Origin: Heterobilharzia americana | Taxonomy: Eukaryota; Platyhelminthes; Trematoda; Strigeidida; Schistosomatidae | Length of the DNA stretch: 64,000 nucleotides | NCBI GenBank assembly: GCA_944470555.2 | Contig: OX104130.1 | Coordinates: forward strand, 48,269,491 to 48,333,490 | Direction: 5' to 3' | Shown here: positions 34,601-43,239 of the stretch, piece by piece | How the letters are laid out: each line of letters opens with the position of its first letter | How positions within the stretch are numbered: position 1 is the stretch's first letter | Notes under the pieces: generated by a model | The model's database searches: none | The model's input: only the letters and a program-made list of their open reading frames with translations | What the model was told of the DNA's origin: nothing | Translations under genes and position numbers: made by a program

Positions 34601-36727
34601 GTCTACCAACTTGTGCATTGAAACCACCTACTACGACAACCACTTCTGAACGCTTGGCTTTCAGTAGCCGGCTGGACAATTTTCGATAGAATTAGTCCTT
34701 CACTTCATCCAAACTGTAAGTTAAAAGGTGCGCAAGCAGAGATTGCAAACAGACAATGGCGGGTTCCACTATTCCTTTTAGTCCTTACTGTGCCATTCAA
34801 TCTAACAGCGCATTGATGACCGTCAAATGTGATCAAGTCCAGCAGAGCACTTTCTGCTTTAGCATCTGATAACTATACCAATGGATCTCCAGAAACTCGA
34901 AGGGTATAGTTTTCAAATTCACCATATTGGTCGGATGAGGTTAAGTGAATGACCGTACTTGGGTCCTGTATGCGTGTTTTGCAAACATAACACACATCTA
35001 TGGCCAGAGTTTTGGCTAGCGAGGCTTGTTTGTCGAATTGACGGAGGGTACAGATACTGGGAGCTCCGGCGTATGTTTTGAAGCACAGTTTCAGTAGGTC
35101 AGGTATGCTGTTTTGTGAAGTCGAATCACTATGAAGAGCTGGAAGAAATTAAAGATGTTGTGGGAATGTTGATCGACAGATGTGAAGAAAGATGAGAAGG
35201 TAAGGATGTGGGAGGTTGATAGTGATGTGAGGGAGCTTGATTGCTGAGAGATTTGTGGTGGGGTTTGACGCGTCCCGGTCGAAAGGTGAATGAGTGACCG
35301 TAGAGTTTAAGGGATGTCCTACTTCAGGACGGTTGCACACAGTCTTTGTAGAAGTTTGATATTTAATTCTGTTATTTTGTAGTCCAACCATGTACTTATA
35401 CCACCAGTAGAGGTGTGCTACGAAGTGGAATGGAGTAAGCCATTTTACGGTTAACCTTGTCAACGGTAAGGCAGAAAGAGAATGGCACTGATGGCCATCC
35501 TTAGGAAACACTCCACCTTTGTCGACCTCCGTCCTGGCAGCAGTAGGACTTCGTCCTCGGAACTCCATCATGCGCAGAATTCTACACTCCAACGGTAACT
35601 GTTTGAGGTCTTACTGCTACCCAAAATACGTTACTTACATGGGACAAACGTTCCACTAGCATAGCCCGTTGGATCTTCGAGGTATAAAAGCCCGACTGCC
35701 ACGTCAAGATGGTAGCAACCGACCATGCTTATAAAAAGTAACTGAAAAGTCAGCAGAACGAGACCTACCACACCACAAGCATTTTTCATGTAATATGGTT
35801 GGGTTGGTTCTTTTTATACTGAAATGTGGCAACTTGAGCTGACGCACCTGAGTGCGAGGTTTTAGGTTGACTTTATCAGTCAGTCAATATGGTTGATAAG
35901 ATGCACTGGTGAATTCTACGGACGAGATATATTGTATATATAGGTCATAGAATGACAAGCCACAAAGTCTCATAAGCACCGTGGTGGGCCTTGGAAAAAG
36001 TGGATAAAACAGCGAGAAGGTTGGATAGATAAACAAACCTACTGTTAAGTACTCAGAACTAATTTTGTATTACAAGGCTTGTAGTACACGACAATCTGTC
36101 AGGTTTCTAAATGGATAGGTAATGCTTCAAGTTCCAGGAATCATGATGGGTTCCTGTATTAATCCCTTGTCATAGGTCATCTTCAGTGATAAGCATATTA
36201 CGCCAAATCAAATACGTTTTACGAGCTTATACAAACCAGTATATTTTTTCGAACTGGTTTATAGGTGGATGTTAACGATGCTAAGAAGTACAGTTGCTGA
36301 CTACGCTTTTTCATAAAGGAGGTGACCAGTTGAACCGCAAGTGCCGTTGGGCTAGAGTTTCGACTAACGACTACTGATACATGTGCACAATACTTCACAA
36401 TATAGGAAGGCGCCTAAAGTAAGGCCTTAATTCACCTTTAAAAAGCTTAGTAGCACACAATAAAACCTGTTCACAGGATTCTCGTGAATTTACCTTGAAG
36501 AGGTAAATAGTGGTGCGTAAGGGTAAAATAATAGTTACTAAACTTACAGTGAATCCCCCACACTGATGGTATTTATAAATATCCGAGAAGAACTGATCCA
36601 AATTCTGTATATGATCCCATGCTCCTCGCTTACTATAAGCAGTACTGACTCTTACGTTAGGATCCGTATGTGAGTGGTCATCTTCGGTAACCAAGTTTTC
36701 ATACTTCCCTTGGCCAACAGGAAACAT
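19532..36727 (-). CDS. ATG9: Autophagy-related protein 9 (lipid scramblase), two coding exons
   Basis: ATG9 is the multispanning membrane protein and lipid scramblase of autophagosome-seeding vesicles. Exon 1 is 36727-36548 (60 aa), exon 2 is 22633-19532 (1033 aa plus stop). They join phase 0 at HQCGGFT|VILLTQILW, inside a block conserved in animal ATG9. Seen in order: YENL at 9-12, WDHIQNLDQFFSDIYKYHQ, hydrophobic segments near 61-83, 118-140, 284-306, 363-389, 398-413 and 463-487, and the family signature TVEVPGVGDVCSFAQLDIRR around 500-520. Residues about 528-1093 are a Ser/Gln/Thr-rich, probably disordered tail ending VWPDLPPTNC. The tail makes it longer than human ATG9A (839 aa as I recall). 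The 13.9 kb intron contains retroelements and a copy of the COASY last exon in the opposite sense. Confidence 0.95.
22634..25929 (-). other. ATG9 intron 1, 3' part
   Basis: AT-rich. The ORFs at 22599-22952 and 23341-23748 (minus) show no recognisable domain and are probably chance. No mobile element identified with confidence. The block 25290-25560 is locally less AT-rich and ends in a B-box-like GGGTTTAAAAGCC, so it may be an old SINE. Confidence 0.5.
25930..26040 (+). repeat. Dispersed SINE-like repeat, copy 2
   Basis: Contains CATATATTGTGTGAGGGCT, AATGATACTACCTGGTTGCC and, downstream, GCGGGTTTGAAACC, which resembles a pol III B box. Same order of words as at 29130 and 7270. Confidence 0.55.
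26400..27010 (-). mobile_element. Old RTE-A remnant in the ATG9 intron
   Basis: Minus strand at about 26911-26800 reads DDLQQADYIFLFTEDCHKMK then GFLDDFSRSLN. This aligns with VDLEHADDIVLLGEDADKMK / GLLDVLGRNLS of the element at 31161-31568. The catalytic box has become QADY, and many stops follow. Clearly ancient. Confidence 0.65.
27011..29129 (-). other. ATG9 intron 1, middle part
   Basis: No gene, RNA or repeat recognised. The short ORFs here (27177-27389, 27701-27883, 28144-28392) lack known motifs or splice context. Confidence 0.45.
29130..29270 (+). repeat. Dispersed SINE-like repeat, copy 3 (most complete)
   Basis: Runs from GTGCACTAGGCAATGAACG through ATATTGTGTGAAGGCTAATG and TAGGTGGAGAGGCGTTCGAA to GTCGACTGCCTAGACC. 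GCGTTCGAACTC resembles a pol III B box, as in a tRNA-derived SINE. No A box was confirmed. Confidence 0.55.
29390..29990 (-). mobile_element. RTE-A 3' fragment
   Basis: Parallels 30360-30950 and 9120-9650 on the plus strand: CTACCACATTTTACAGTAGC, then GAGGGTGATATCAAAAC, ATCGATTTTCAGCCATTTCA and CCATCTCAGTCAGTGAAG in matching order. Same orientation as the larger RTE-A fragment to its right. Only the post-RT and 3' UTR part is present; no usable ORF. Confidence 0.65.
30360..32733 (-). mobile_element. RTE-A reverse transcriptase and 3' end, cut at the duplication edge
   Basis: Minus strand from 32733: NGLV, EVFKVGG, LVRLTEVLASVWRLDMIPSN, WSQSLIVLVFKKGDKSS, ISLTNIVSTI (RT fingers), LKAGLDFLDREMLWQ (palm), VVWQGCSLSPCLFNFVINVL, LEHADDIVLLGED (catalytic box HADD) and, after the RT, LIARIWWDHHVSNVEVRRKV and RRRWPGHVLR. 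The 3' terminal motif is at 30370-30410. Multiple stops and frame changes. Its RT begins exactly where the duplicated block starts. The endonuclease and linker lie on the far side of the COASY exon copy (35392-33873), so the element is split in two. Confidence 0.85.
33253..33546 (+). pseudogene. Duplicated COASY last exon within ATG9 intron
   Basis: Base-for-base copy (by eye) of COASY exon 7, with the CCTTTTCAG acceptor, 97 intact codons and the TGA. It lacks exons 1-6 next to it, so alone it is not a CoA synthase. It lies 17.5 kb downstream of the true exon in the same orientation, so it could in principle serve as an alternative last exon of a read-through COASY transcript. It is antisense to ATG9. 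Whether it is transcribed cannot be seen from sequence. Confidence 0.9.
33873..35392 (-). mobile_element. RTE-A endonuclease half, duplicated
   Basis: Copy of 16390-17909. Relative to the RTE-A RT at 30360-32733 it has the correct order and orientation to be the 5' half of the same element, with about 1.15 kb of COASY-derived sequence in place of the linker/RT junction. Confidence 0.85.
35393..36547. other. ATG9 intron 1, 5' part
   Basis: The first 200 bases after the duplication hold a minus-strand open stretch (FRGRSPTAARTEVDKGGVFP, LTPFHFVAHLYWW) that may be upstream sequence of the RTE-A element. At 35837-35882 the RTE-A 3' terminal motif occurs in plus orientation (GTGGCAACTTGAGCTGAC), a separate small 3' end. 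From 35900 to the ATG9 donor at 36547 nothing is recognised. Confidence 0.45.
36548..36727 (-). CDS. ATG9: ATG9 exon 1
   Basis: ATG at 36727-36725. Sixty codons including the sorting-signal-like YENL (residues 9-12) and GAWDHIQNLDQFFSDIYKYH. Donor is ACT|GTAAGTT, phase 0, joining to VILLTQ in exon 2. Confidence 0.93.
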
Positions 36728-37332
36728 TTTACACTAATCCAACATTATTGCACCGCCAGAGACCCATCCAAGGTCGCTTTGTAACAGCTGACAAAGGTCA
36801 TCTGAAACGAGTAAAACGCACCGATAGCCCTGTTTACGCAGTCTTTGGTAGATTAGTATCGGGAGTTAGGTGTTGAATATTTTACATAAGAAACTGTAAA
36901 TAAATATCGTCTATTATCTGACTAGCCCTGTTCGAACAGTTTCTTTTGTTTTATTTGTCCAACATAGTGCACTTCACGAAAACACTAAAACACGTTTTTG
37001 AAAATCCTGTAGGACAGAGGCAGTGATAAAGTCCGGTCAAGCGTGTGTTTTCATATCCTCTTCCAGCACTCATTCTACTGTATCTAATATGCTTTTCCAA
37101 GAAAGCCTAAGGCTGATCAATCAAAACTATTACTTCACACTCCTAGATTTCTGGATTCGTCTTTATTGCAAAACTATTTCAATAATGTAGCGAACAGCGC
37201 TTATGCATCATCGGGGCTAATGGCTTATATAAATGAAAGTACAAGAGGTTTTGAGAGAGTTTTTAAAGGCCCTTATGGAGACAGAACAGGTCCGATCATT
37301 TGTATGTGAACCATACAGTTCATATACAACTA

Positions 37333-37334
<2 letters not shown>
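36728..37334 (-). promoter_or_regulatory. Presumed ATG9 upstream region
   Basis: About 600 bases between the ATG9 start and the (TA)n tract. It must include at least part of the 5' UTR or promoter, but I see no specific element that I can support. Confidence 0.3.

Positions 37335-37413
<79 letters not shown>
37335..37413 (+). repeat. (AT)n microsatellite, about 39 units
   Basis: Pure AT dinucleotide run 0.6 kb upstream of ATG9, at the 5' edge of the CR1 element. Its Tyr/Ile ORFs are artefacts. Confidence 0.98.
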
Positions 37414-37417
<4 letters not shown>

Positions 37418-37489
37418 CACACATCGCTATGCAAAATTTTCAGAACGTCTCACGACAAGTTTTAAGTCGGGCGCATAGACTACCTACTA

Positions 37490-40400
37490 AGTTTGTTGAC
37501 GCAACTTAGAAAAAGATACACAAAGTACAGTGAAGCGAGTATCTCTAGAGCTGAGAGGCCCAGTCTGGGAGCTATCGACATGTCATTTTACGATAAGAGG
37601 GACGAGAGTAAAGCACTTTCAGTGCTAACCACGGAACTATGTGGGCCGCAAGTCCTACCCAGTTCGGCTGCCCAATCAGTGACAATAATTGAACAAAATG
37701 AGATACAAGTCCGTTTTGAGGCTGCCAATGTAAAGGTCACCGTGCTAGGCTTCATAAGCATTGCATATTCGACCACGAGAAATGGCGAGTAATCAAGTCT
37801 AAGCTGCATGGCAAGCAGCCGGTAACGGTTGTCGAACCAACTTTCATCACTCCATCGAGAAAAGATAAAGTGGAGCTCTTTATGAGGTCTGTAATCTTGC
37901 GCAGAGTGTAAGAAAGTGGTGACTGATAACCACATAACCGTTTTGAACATGACCGTGGCAACATACGAAGTGTAATAAACAAGCTTTTACCGGAAAATAC
38001 ATCGGGAGTCACCCTGCTCAAGATATGCAGATTAAGAAAAAGAGGCCTTCTGTACTGTAAACAGGTTTCAGTTACCCAAAGTCAGGTTCAGATCGACAGA
38101 GAAGAGGGATCAAATTCTGAAGAACGCTGATAGACTTCAAGGATCTGGAGTGTTTTTGCGTAAAGGTTTTTCACTTGCCGATAGAACCAAAAACCAAGGA
38201 GCAGAAGAAGAACTAAAACCCAAATGAACAGTAGGAGAGTAAGATATAAATGTGGTGGGTTTTTGTGTATTGAGGTTTCGACAACAAATGATGCCGAAGC
38301 CTCTATGGATAAGACGGAAGCTCATTTAGGTAGTTTCATTCTCTTGTACACAAATGCACGTTGTCTCTTAAACAAGTGGACTGAGCTTAATATTGTGATG
38401 AGCAAAGAAAGTCCTGACATCATTGCGATGCCAGAAACTTAGCTTTCTCGGATCAGTGACTGTGAAACAGACTTAGGATGATTCGTTCCTCTTAGAAGTG
38501 ATGGGTTAGCACTCAAACGTGATGGTGCCATCCTTTACGTTAAGAGTAGCTTAACTGTAAAAGCCACAGAAATGATTGCACATGGAAGTGGGACATGTGA
38601 AATGCTGCGCTACCGATTGAAATGTAAGGGACAAGATGTTAACTCAGTTGCAGTATATCGAAGCCCTGAATATGAAGCGGCAGACTTCCTCGTGAATAAG
38701 CTGACCCTTTGGGCTGATAAATGCCGGTGCTTAGTTATAGCAGACTTCAACACACCCTTAGTTGACTGGAATAGTCTAACAACAGAAGCATCACGTAACT
38801 CGTCTGACTACAGGTTAGTGGAAACATCAATTTCCTTGACCCCTACACAGCGCATTAGGACAGCTACCAGATATGATCACCAGGATGCTCCATCAGTTCC
38901 AGACTTAGTATTCTCACACACAGATGATTCATGCTTCATCCTGCACCTTGCACCCCTTAGTACAGGTGATCACGCTGTAGTCATCTTCAGATCCACAGCA
39001 GCCGTATTGTACCAGGCTGATGCCCCAGCTGTATCTAATATGTGTAAAGCGAATATGAAAGTCATTAACCTGGCAGCTTCTTCGAGGGGGGGATGGACAG
39101 TCAATCCGTAAGCCTCAGTCGAAGCTGCATGATGCCTCTTTACACAGTTATACGCACTAGTGACTCGACTGTTCATTCCGTGAAAATGTTCGGAAGAGGC
39201 GGTAACATTGTCCTCCGTGGATAAACCACGAAGTCTGAGTGTAGATGTGACGCAAGAAAAAGTGTTGGAGTCTTGCTACCCACGTCGGTGCTCCCGAGGT
39301 GGTGAAGCATTAAAAAGAAACCCTGAAATAAATGTATCGCTGCTATACACCGACCCCGAAAATGCTTTGAAACACGTCTTGCCTAGGCTGAATTGCAACT
39401 TCCAAAGAGGTTGTTTTCTTAGTTGGACCATAGGAATAGGCTGTATTGTGGTATATTCCCCCCAATCAAAAAAACAGAAGGTGGCTGTTTGATTGAAGAC
39501 GATAAAGAAAAAGCAGAAGCTATGGCTGGATATTTTACTTAAGTCTTTACACAGGAGCTTTCTGTGAACACTGGTTCAACAGGAGAAGCGTTGACATCCA
39601 AAAAACTCTGTGGATGTACTAAAACATTAAGTACTCTTGATGTAGAAAAATCAAAGAGACCGGATGAGCTGCACGTAAGACTGTTCAGAGAGCTTGCACT
39701 CTTTTTAGCCTATCTGTTGACTACTATATTTAGACTGTCCCTCAGTGAAGGCATACTCCTCTGTGACTGGGAGGATGCCATGGTCACATTTATCTATAGG
39801 TCAGGTCCTAGGCAGCACCTCTCAAGTTAAAGACCCATAAGTTCCACTAGTACTGTGATAAAAATCCCAGAAAGAGTATCCAAGAAAGCCATTACAGTCC
39901 ACTAAGAGAGAAACACTCTATTGTCTCGTTCGCAGCATGGCTTTCGTAGAAATTTCTCTTATTTGACGAACCTTCTCACAGTCAGAGAAAGTAGGGTTAA
40001 GTCTAAGGGTGATTGGATACCTGTAGATGTCATTTTCATAGACTTCATTAAGGCGTTTGATGAGGTGTCTCATTTCAGGTTGCTCGGGAAACTGGAACGT
40101 TTTGGAATCGCTGGCAGTCTGTTTGCATAAATAAGAGTTTTTTGTTGATAGGAAAGAAAGAGTGAGTATCAGTTCTCAACTCTCCTCTTGGAAGTTGACA
40201 GAGAGTAGAGTCCCGCAATGTACAGTCCTGAGTCCTCTGGTATTTATGCTATACATAAATGAGCTACCAAATATCACGAAATCCTATATGGCCCTCTACG
40301 TTGATGATGCAGAAATCCGGCAGGAATTTGGGAATGACGAAGATATAGGTGCACTTCAGGGAGACATAAATAACTTGTTTACTTGGTCAGAGAAGTGGCT

Positions 40401-41090
40401 GATGCCTACCAACGCAGGTAAATGTGTGAACATGCACCTGGAACACATATGTGACAGTATCTAACATGTTGATTGACCTCCTCTACCGCCAATACTGACT
40501 CAAAGTGACCTAGAAGCCACAGTGAGTTGTGATTTGAAAATCACAGTTTGGAGGTTGAAGACACTTTTTGCATTATGCAGAGCATTCACGAAAATAAGTG
40601 GTGATATGTTCATCATCTTGTAGATATTTTTAGTCGGGTCTAAATTAAAAAAGTGTACACAGGCGACAAATGCTTTTCTGAAGGGTGACTCAAACCTTCT
40701 GGAGGGAGTTCAGAGGGCAGCCAATCGTGTGATCTCTGAGATGGCTGGTCTGACCAATGAAGATCGACTTAAGAAGCTGAACCTCTTCTCTTTATCCTAA
40801 CGCAGACAGAAGGGAGATCTAACCACGTTATACAAGATCCTAAGAAATAACTTTGGACCTGATCCATCTTCTCTTTTCCTTCCCACTAGGTTGAAACATC
40901 TCTGGGGACACAGCAGGAGGACACAAAAGCAAAGAACGAACATAGTCTTCACAGAGTAATGGTGTTCTCGTCGAGTAATCAATTCCTGGAACCGACTGCC
41001 AGAAGAGTTGGTATCCTCATCATCAATTGACTCGTTCAAAAGGGGATCGGACAAGCACAGAAATCTACTGGAAAAGAATTAATATGGGCT
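37490..41090 (+). mobile_element. CR1-like (SR1-type) element, near full length, dead
   Basis: ORF1 remnant at 37493-38220 (ends LQGSGVFLRKGFSLADR). Endonuclease at 38330-39000: YTNARCLLNKWTELNIVMSK, PDIIAMPET, VAVYRSPEYEAADFL, LVIADFNTPLVDWN, LSTGDHAVVIF. RT at 39600-40480: KSKRPDELHVRLFRELA, WEDAMVTFIYRSG, QHGFRRNFSYLTNLLTVRES, IDFIKAFDEVSHFRLL, RVPQCTVLSPLVFMLYINE, LYVDDAEI. C-terminal block NRVISEMAGLTNEDRLKKLN near 40720 and DSFKRGSDKH-type end. Several stops and frameshifts. It is more complete than the copy at 626-2320. Confidence 0.88.
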
Positions 41091-41189
41091 CACAGCCTTC
41101 TATCCTCAAACAAAAAATCGGAAGCTGAATCAGAATCTAACACGTCCCCACCACTGACCACTCTATGGGAGAACTGGCACTCCACTCGG

Positions 41190-42780
41190 ATATGATTTGA
41201 CCGCGGCTTTTGGGTCTCTTTTTGATGTTCTCGAAGGTGGTTCTTACTGGAAGAAGTGAAGAAATATGATGAATCAGTAGCTAGACCATTATTGAGAGTG
41301 TGAAAGGCTGAAATCAGGTTGCCTCTTTCCTGCGATAGGACAAGGGAAAATGCCTAGCCTTACTAATCATTTTTCATAAGGAAGATAGGCAAGACGTATC
41401 ACTAATTAGGTGCCAACGTTTTGGACCCTTTCTAGCATATCAGGTTACTTCTTGAAGCATGGACTAGCCGCCTGGAAGCAGTATTACGAATGAGTTCTTA
41501 CAAAAGTGTGATATGAGACCTTAAGCATCTCATCGAGGAACTTTAATGTTCTGAGGATCGACCAAAGCATGTGAAAAGCATTGCAATTAGCAGTCACTTT
41601 TGAGTCGTGATTTACAATAACCCCTAGGATCTTTTGATCTCTAACCCGAGGTATTCGTTATCCATTCACTGTGATGTCGTTAGAAGAGTAAGATTCAATG
41701 GACATTATCGCAGTTTTGTTGAAACTGACTCCCGGGCTGCATCGTTTAAGCCATTTAACCTATTCATCAACATCATCTTAGAATGAAGAATTATCTTGAT
41801 CATTATAGATAGCCCACCATAACTTGGCGTCATCAAAAAATAGCAATGATGATTGCCCGAACATCTTAGGTATTTCATTAACGTAAGGAAGGGACATAAG
41901 TGGTCCAAGGATGGTGCTCCGTGGAACACTATGGTTTACGGGTTACCACTTAGACAATATTCCATTGAGGCAATTTGTCAAAAGCCTTGTTAAAGTCAAC
42001 AAGAATAACTTACACAGGGAGTTTATCATCCCTAACCTTAACGCAGTCCTCCCTCAGTGGGAGTACGTCCATCAAACAGGGACGTCCAACCCGAAGGTCA
42101 TTTCATTTGTGTTGGCAAGTTATATGACTGTAAGTACTTGAGTATCTCACCAAGTATTATCTTCTCTCTTATCTTGACTACCATACTAGTTAGACTACCA
42201 GACAGATAAATGGTGACGATTTGTCGATCACCTCCTTTAAACACAGGAATTATCAGCAATATCGATCAACAGTAGCGAAATCTTGGGATGTAACTCTTCC
42301 AGGTCATGGTTTTCCAGGCTTTAAGTTTCTGAGTAGTTGGATGACTTTATTCCTCGTGATTTCAACAGGTTCCATTAAAAGAACGTAAGAAACTCTGTCA
42401 GTGTTCAGAATCACATCATAATTTTTCGCAAGACAATTTAGAGTAAAATAGATAAATAAACTATCTGCTTTGGTCAGGTTCGTTTCTGCCAAATATTTCG
42501 CATCTTCACATTGTGACAGAACAGGGATCTCCTCATGTATTCTAGTTCTCTTAAAACGAGAGAAAAGACATTTAGGCCGTTCCAGAGAATCGTTCACCAA
42601 CGACGTTTCATATACAGTTCGACGTAAGTTGATGATGGACTTAAACTTATTTCTGATCTTAAAATATTCAAACTTAAATGCTTTACTGCCTGTCGTTATG
42701 AATGCATCCAACAGGCATTTTATTCGCTTTAATAACCTTTGAGTTTACTTCTCAAACCAAGGTGGTCTATGAGAAGACTC
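41190..42780 (-). mobile_element. CR1-like fragment, inverted next to the plus-strand copy
   Basis: Minus strand: RPPWFEK near 42770, DAFITTGSKAFKFEYFKIRN, VEITRNKVIQLLRNLKPGKP (42350-42304), a decayed PRSTILGPLMSLPYVNEIPK near 41930-41870, LLFFDDAKLWWAI (catalytic box FFDD), and ILGVIVNHDSKVTANCNA. Endonuclease absent. Its 3' end faces the 3' end of the 37490-41090 element, tail to tail with about 100 bases between. Confidence 0.8.
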
Positions 42781-43148
42781 CTACGGAGTAGATGAAGGAA
42801 TAAAAAGTGATATTGCACCATCATATGTATATTCCTAAACCTCTTCGGATCCTTCCCTACCGAATAACCTACATCAAGAGACTAATCAGTCAAAATAAAC
42901 TCTTGATTGTACAGAAACAGATTACTAGATCGACTTCTTGAGGTTTATTCACAGATGAATGCTAGGAATTCTAAGAATTTTGTATGCAACCAGCAATGGC
43001 AACCTGATGGTGAAACATATTGAAGTAAGTAGAGTTAGCTCATCAAGCAGTAAGAGATGATGAGACGGTGAAAAAGTTGTTGTTCCATAAACCTCGCATT
43101 TTTATCACAGTCGAATCAATATTTAACTTTGTCTTCTTTGAAAATCAG

Positions 43149-43239
43149 TTTACTTCATCTGTAATGCCGAAATCTACTTTCGCCAACACAATGAATGCTT
43201 TTAAAGTGCAAGAAAGACCTTACTTAAACAGAAGCGATT
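43149..43239 (+). CDS. Weak candidate exon, unidentified
   Basis: Between AAAATCAG and ACT|GTAAGT lies an open stretch reading MPKSTFANTMNAFKVQERPY. Good splice signals on both sides; I recognise no family. It might be an early exon of the aminotransferase-like gene further right. Confidence 0.25.

Larger units (their letters stand above)
32726..35392 (+). repeat. Segmental duplication, copy 2 (inside ATG9 intron)
   Basis: Second copy of 15243-17909, offset 17483. The left edge shares a microhomology with copy 1 (TCCTTGTYACGTTTTATA) and joins RTE-A RT sequence. The right edge is inside RTE-A 5' sequence, where single-base differences appear over the last 100 bases. It contains the COASY exon 7 copy and the RTE-A endonuclease half. 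Confidence 0.97.
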
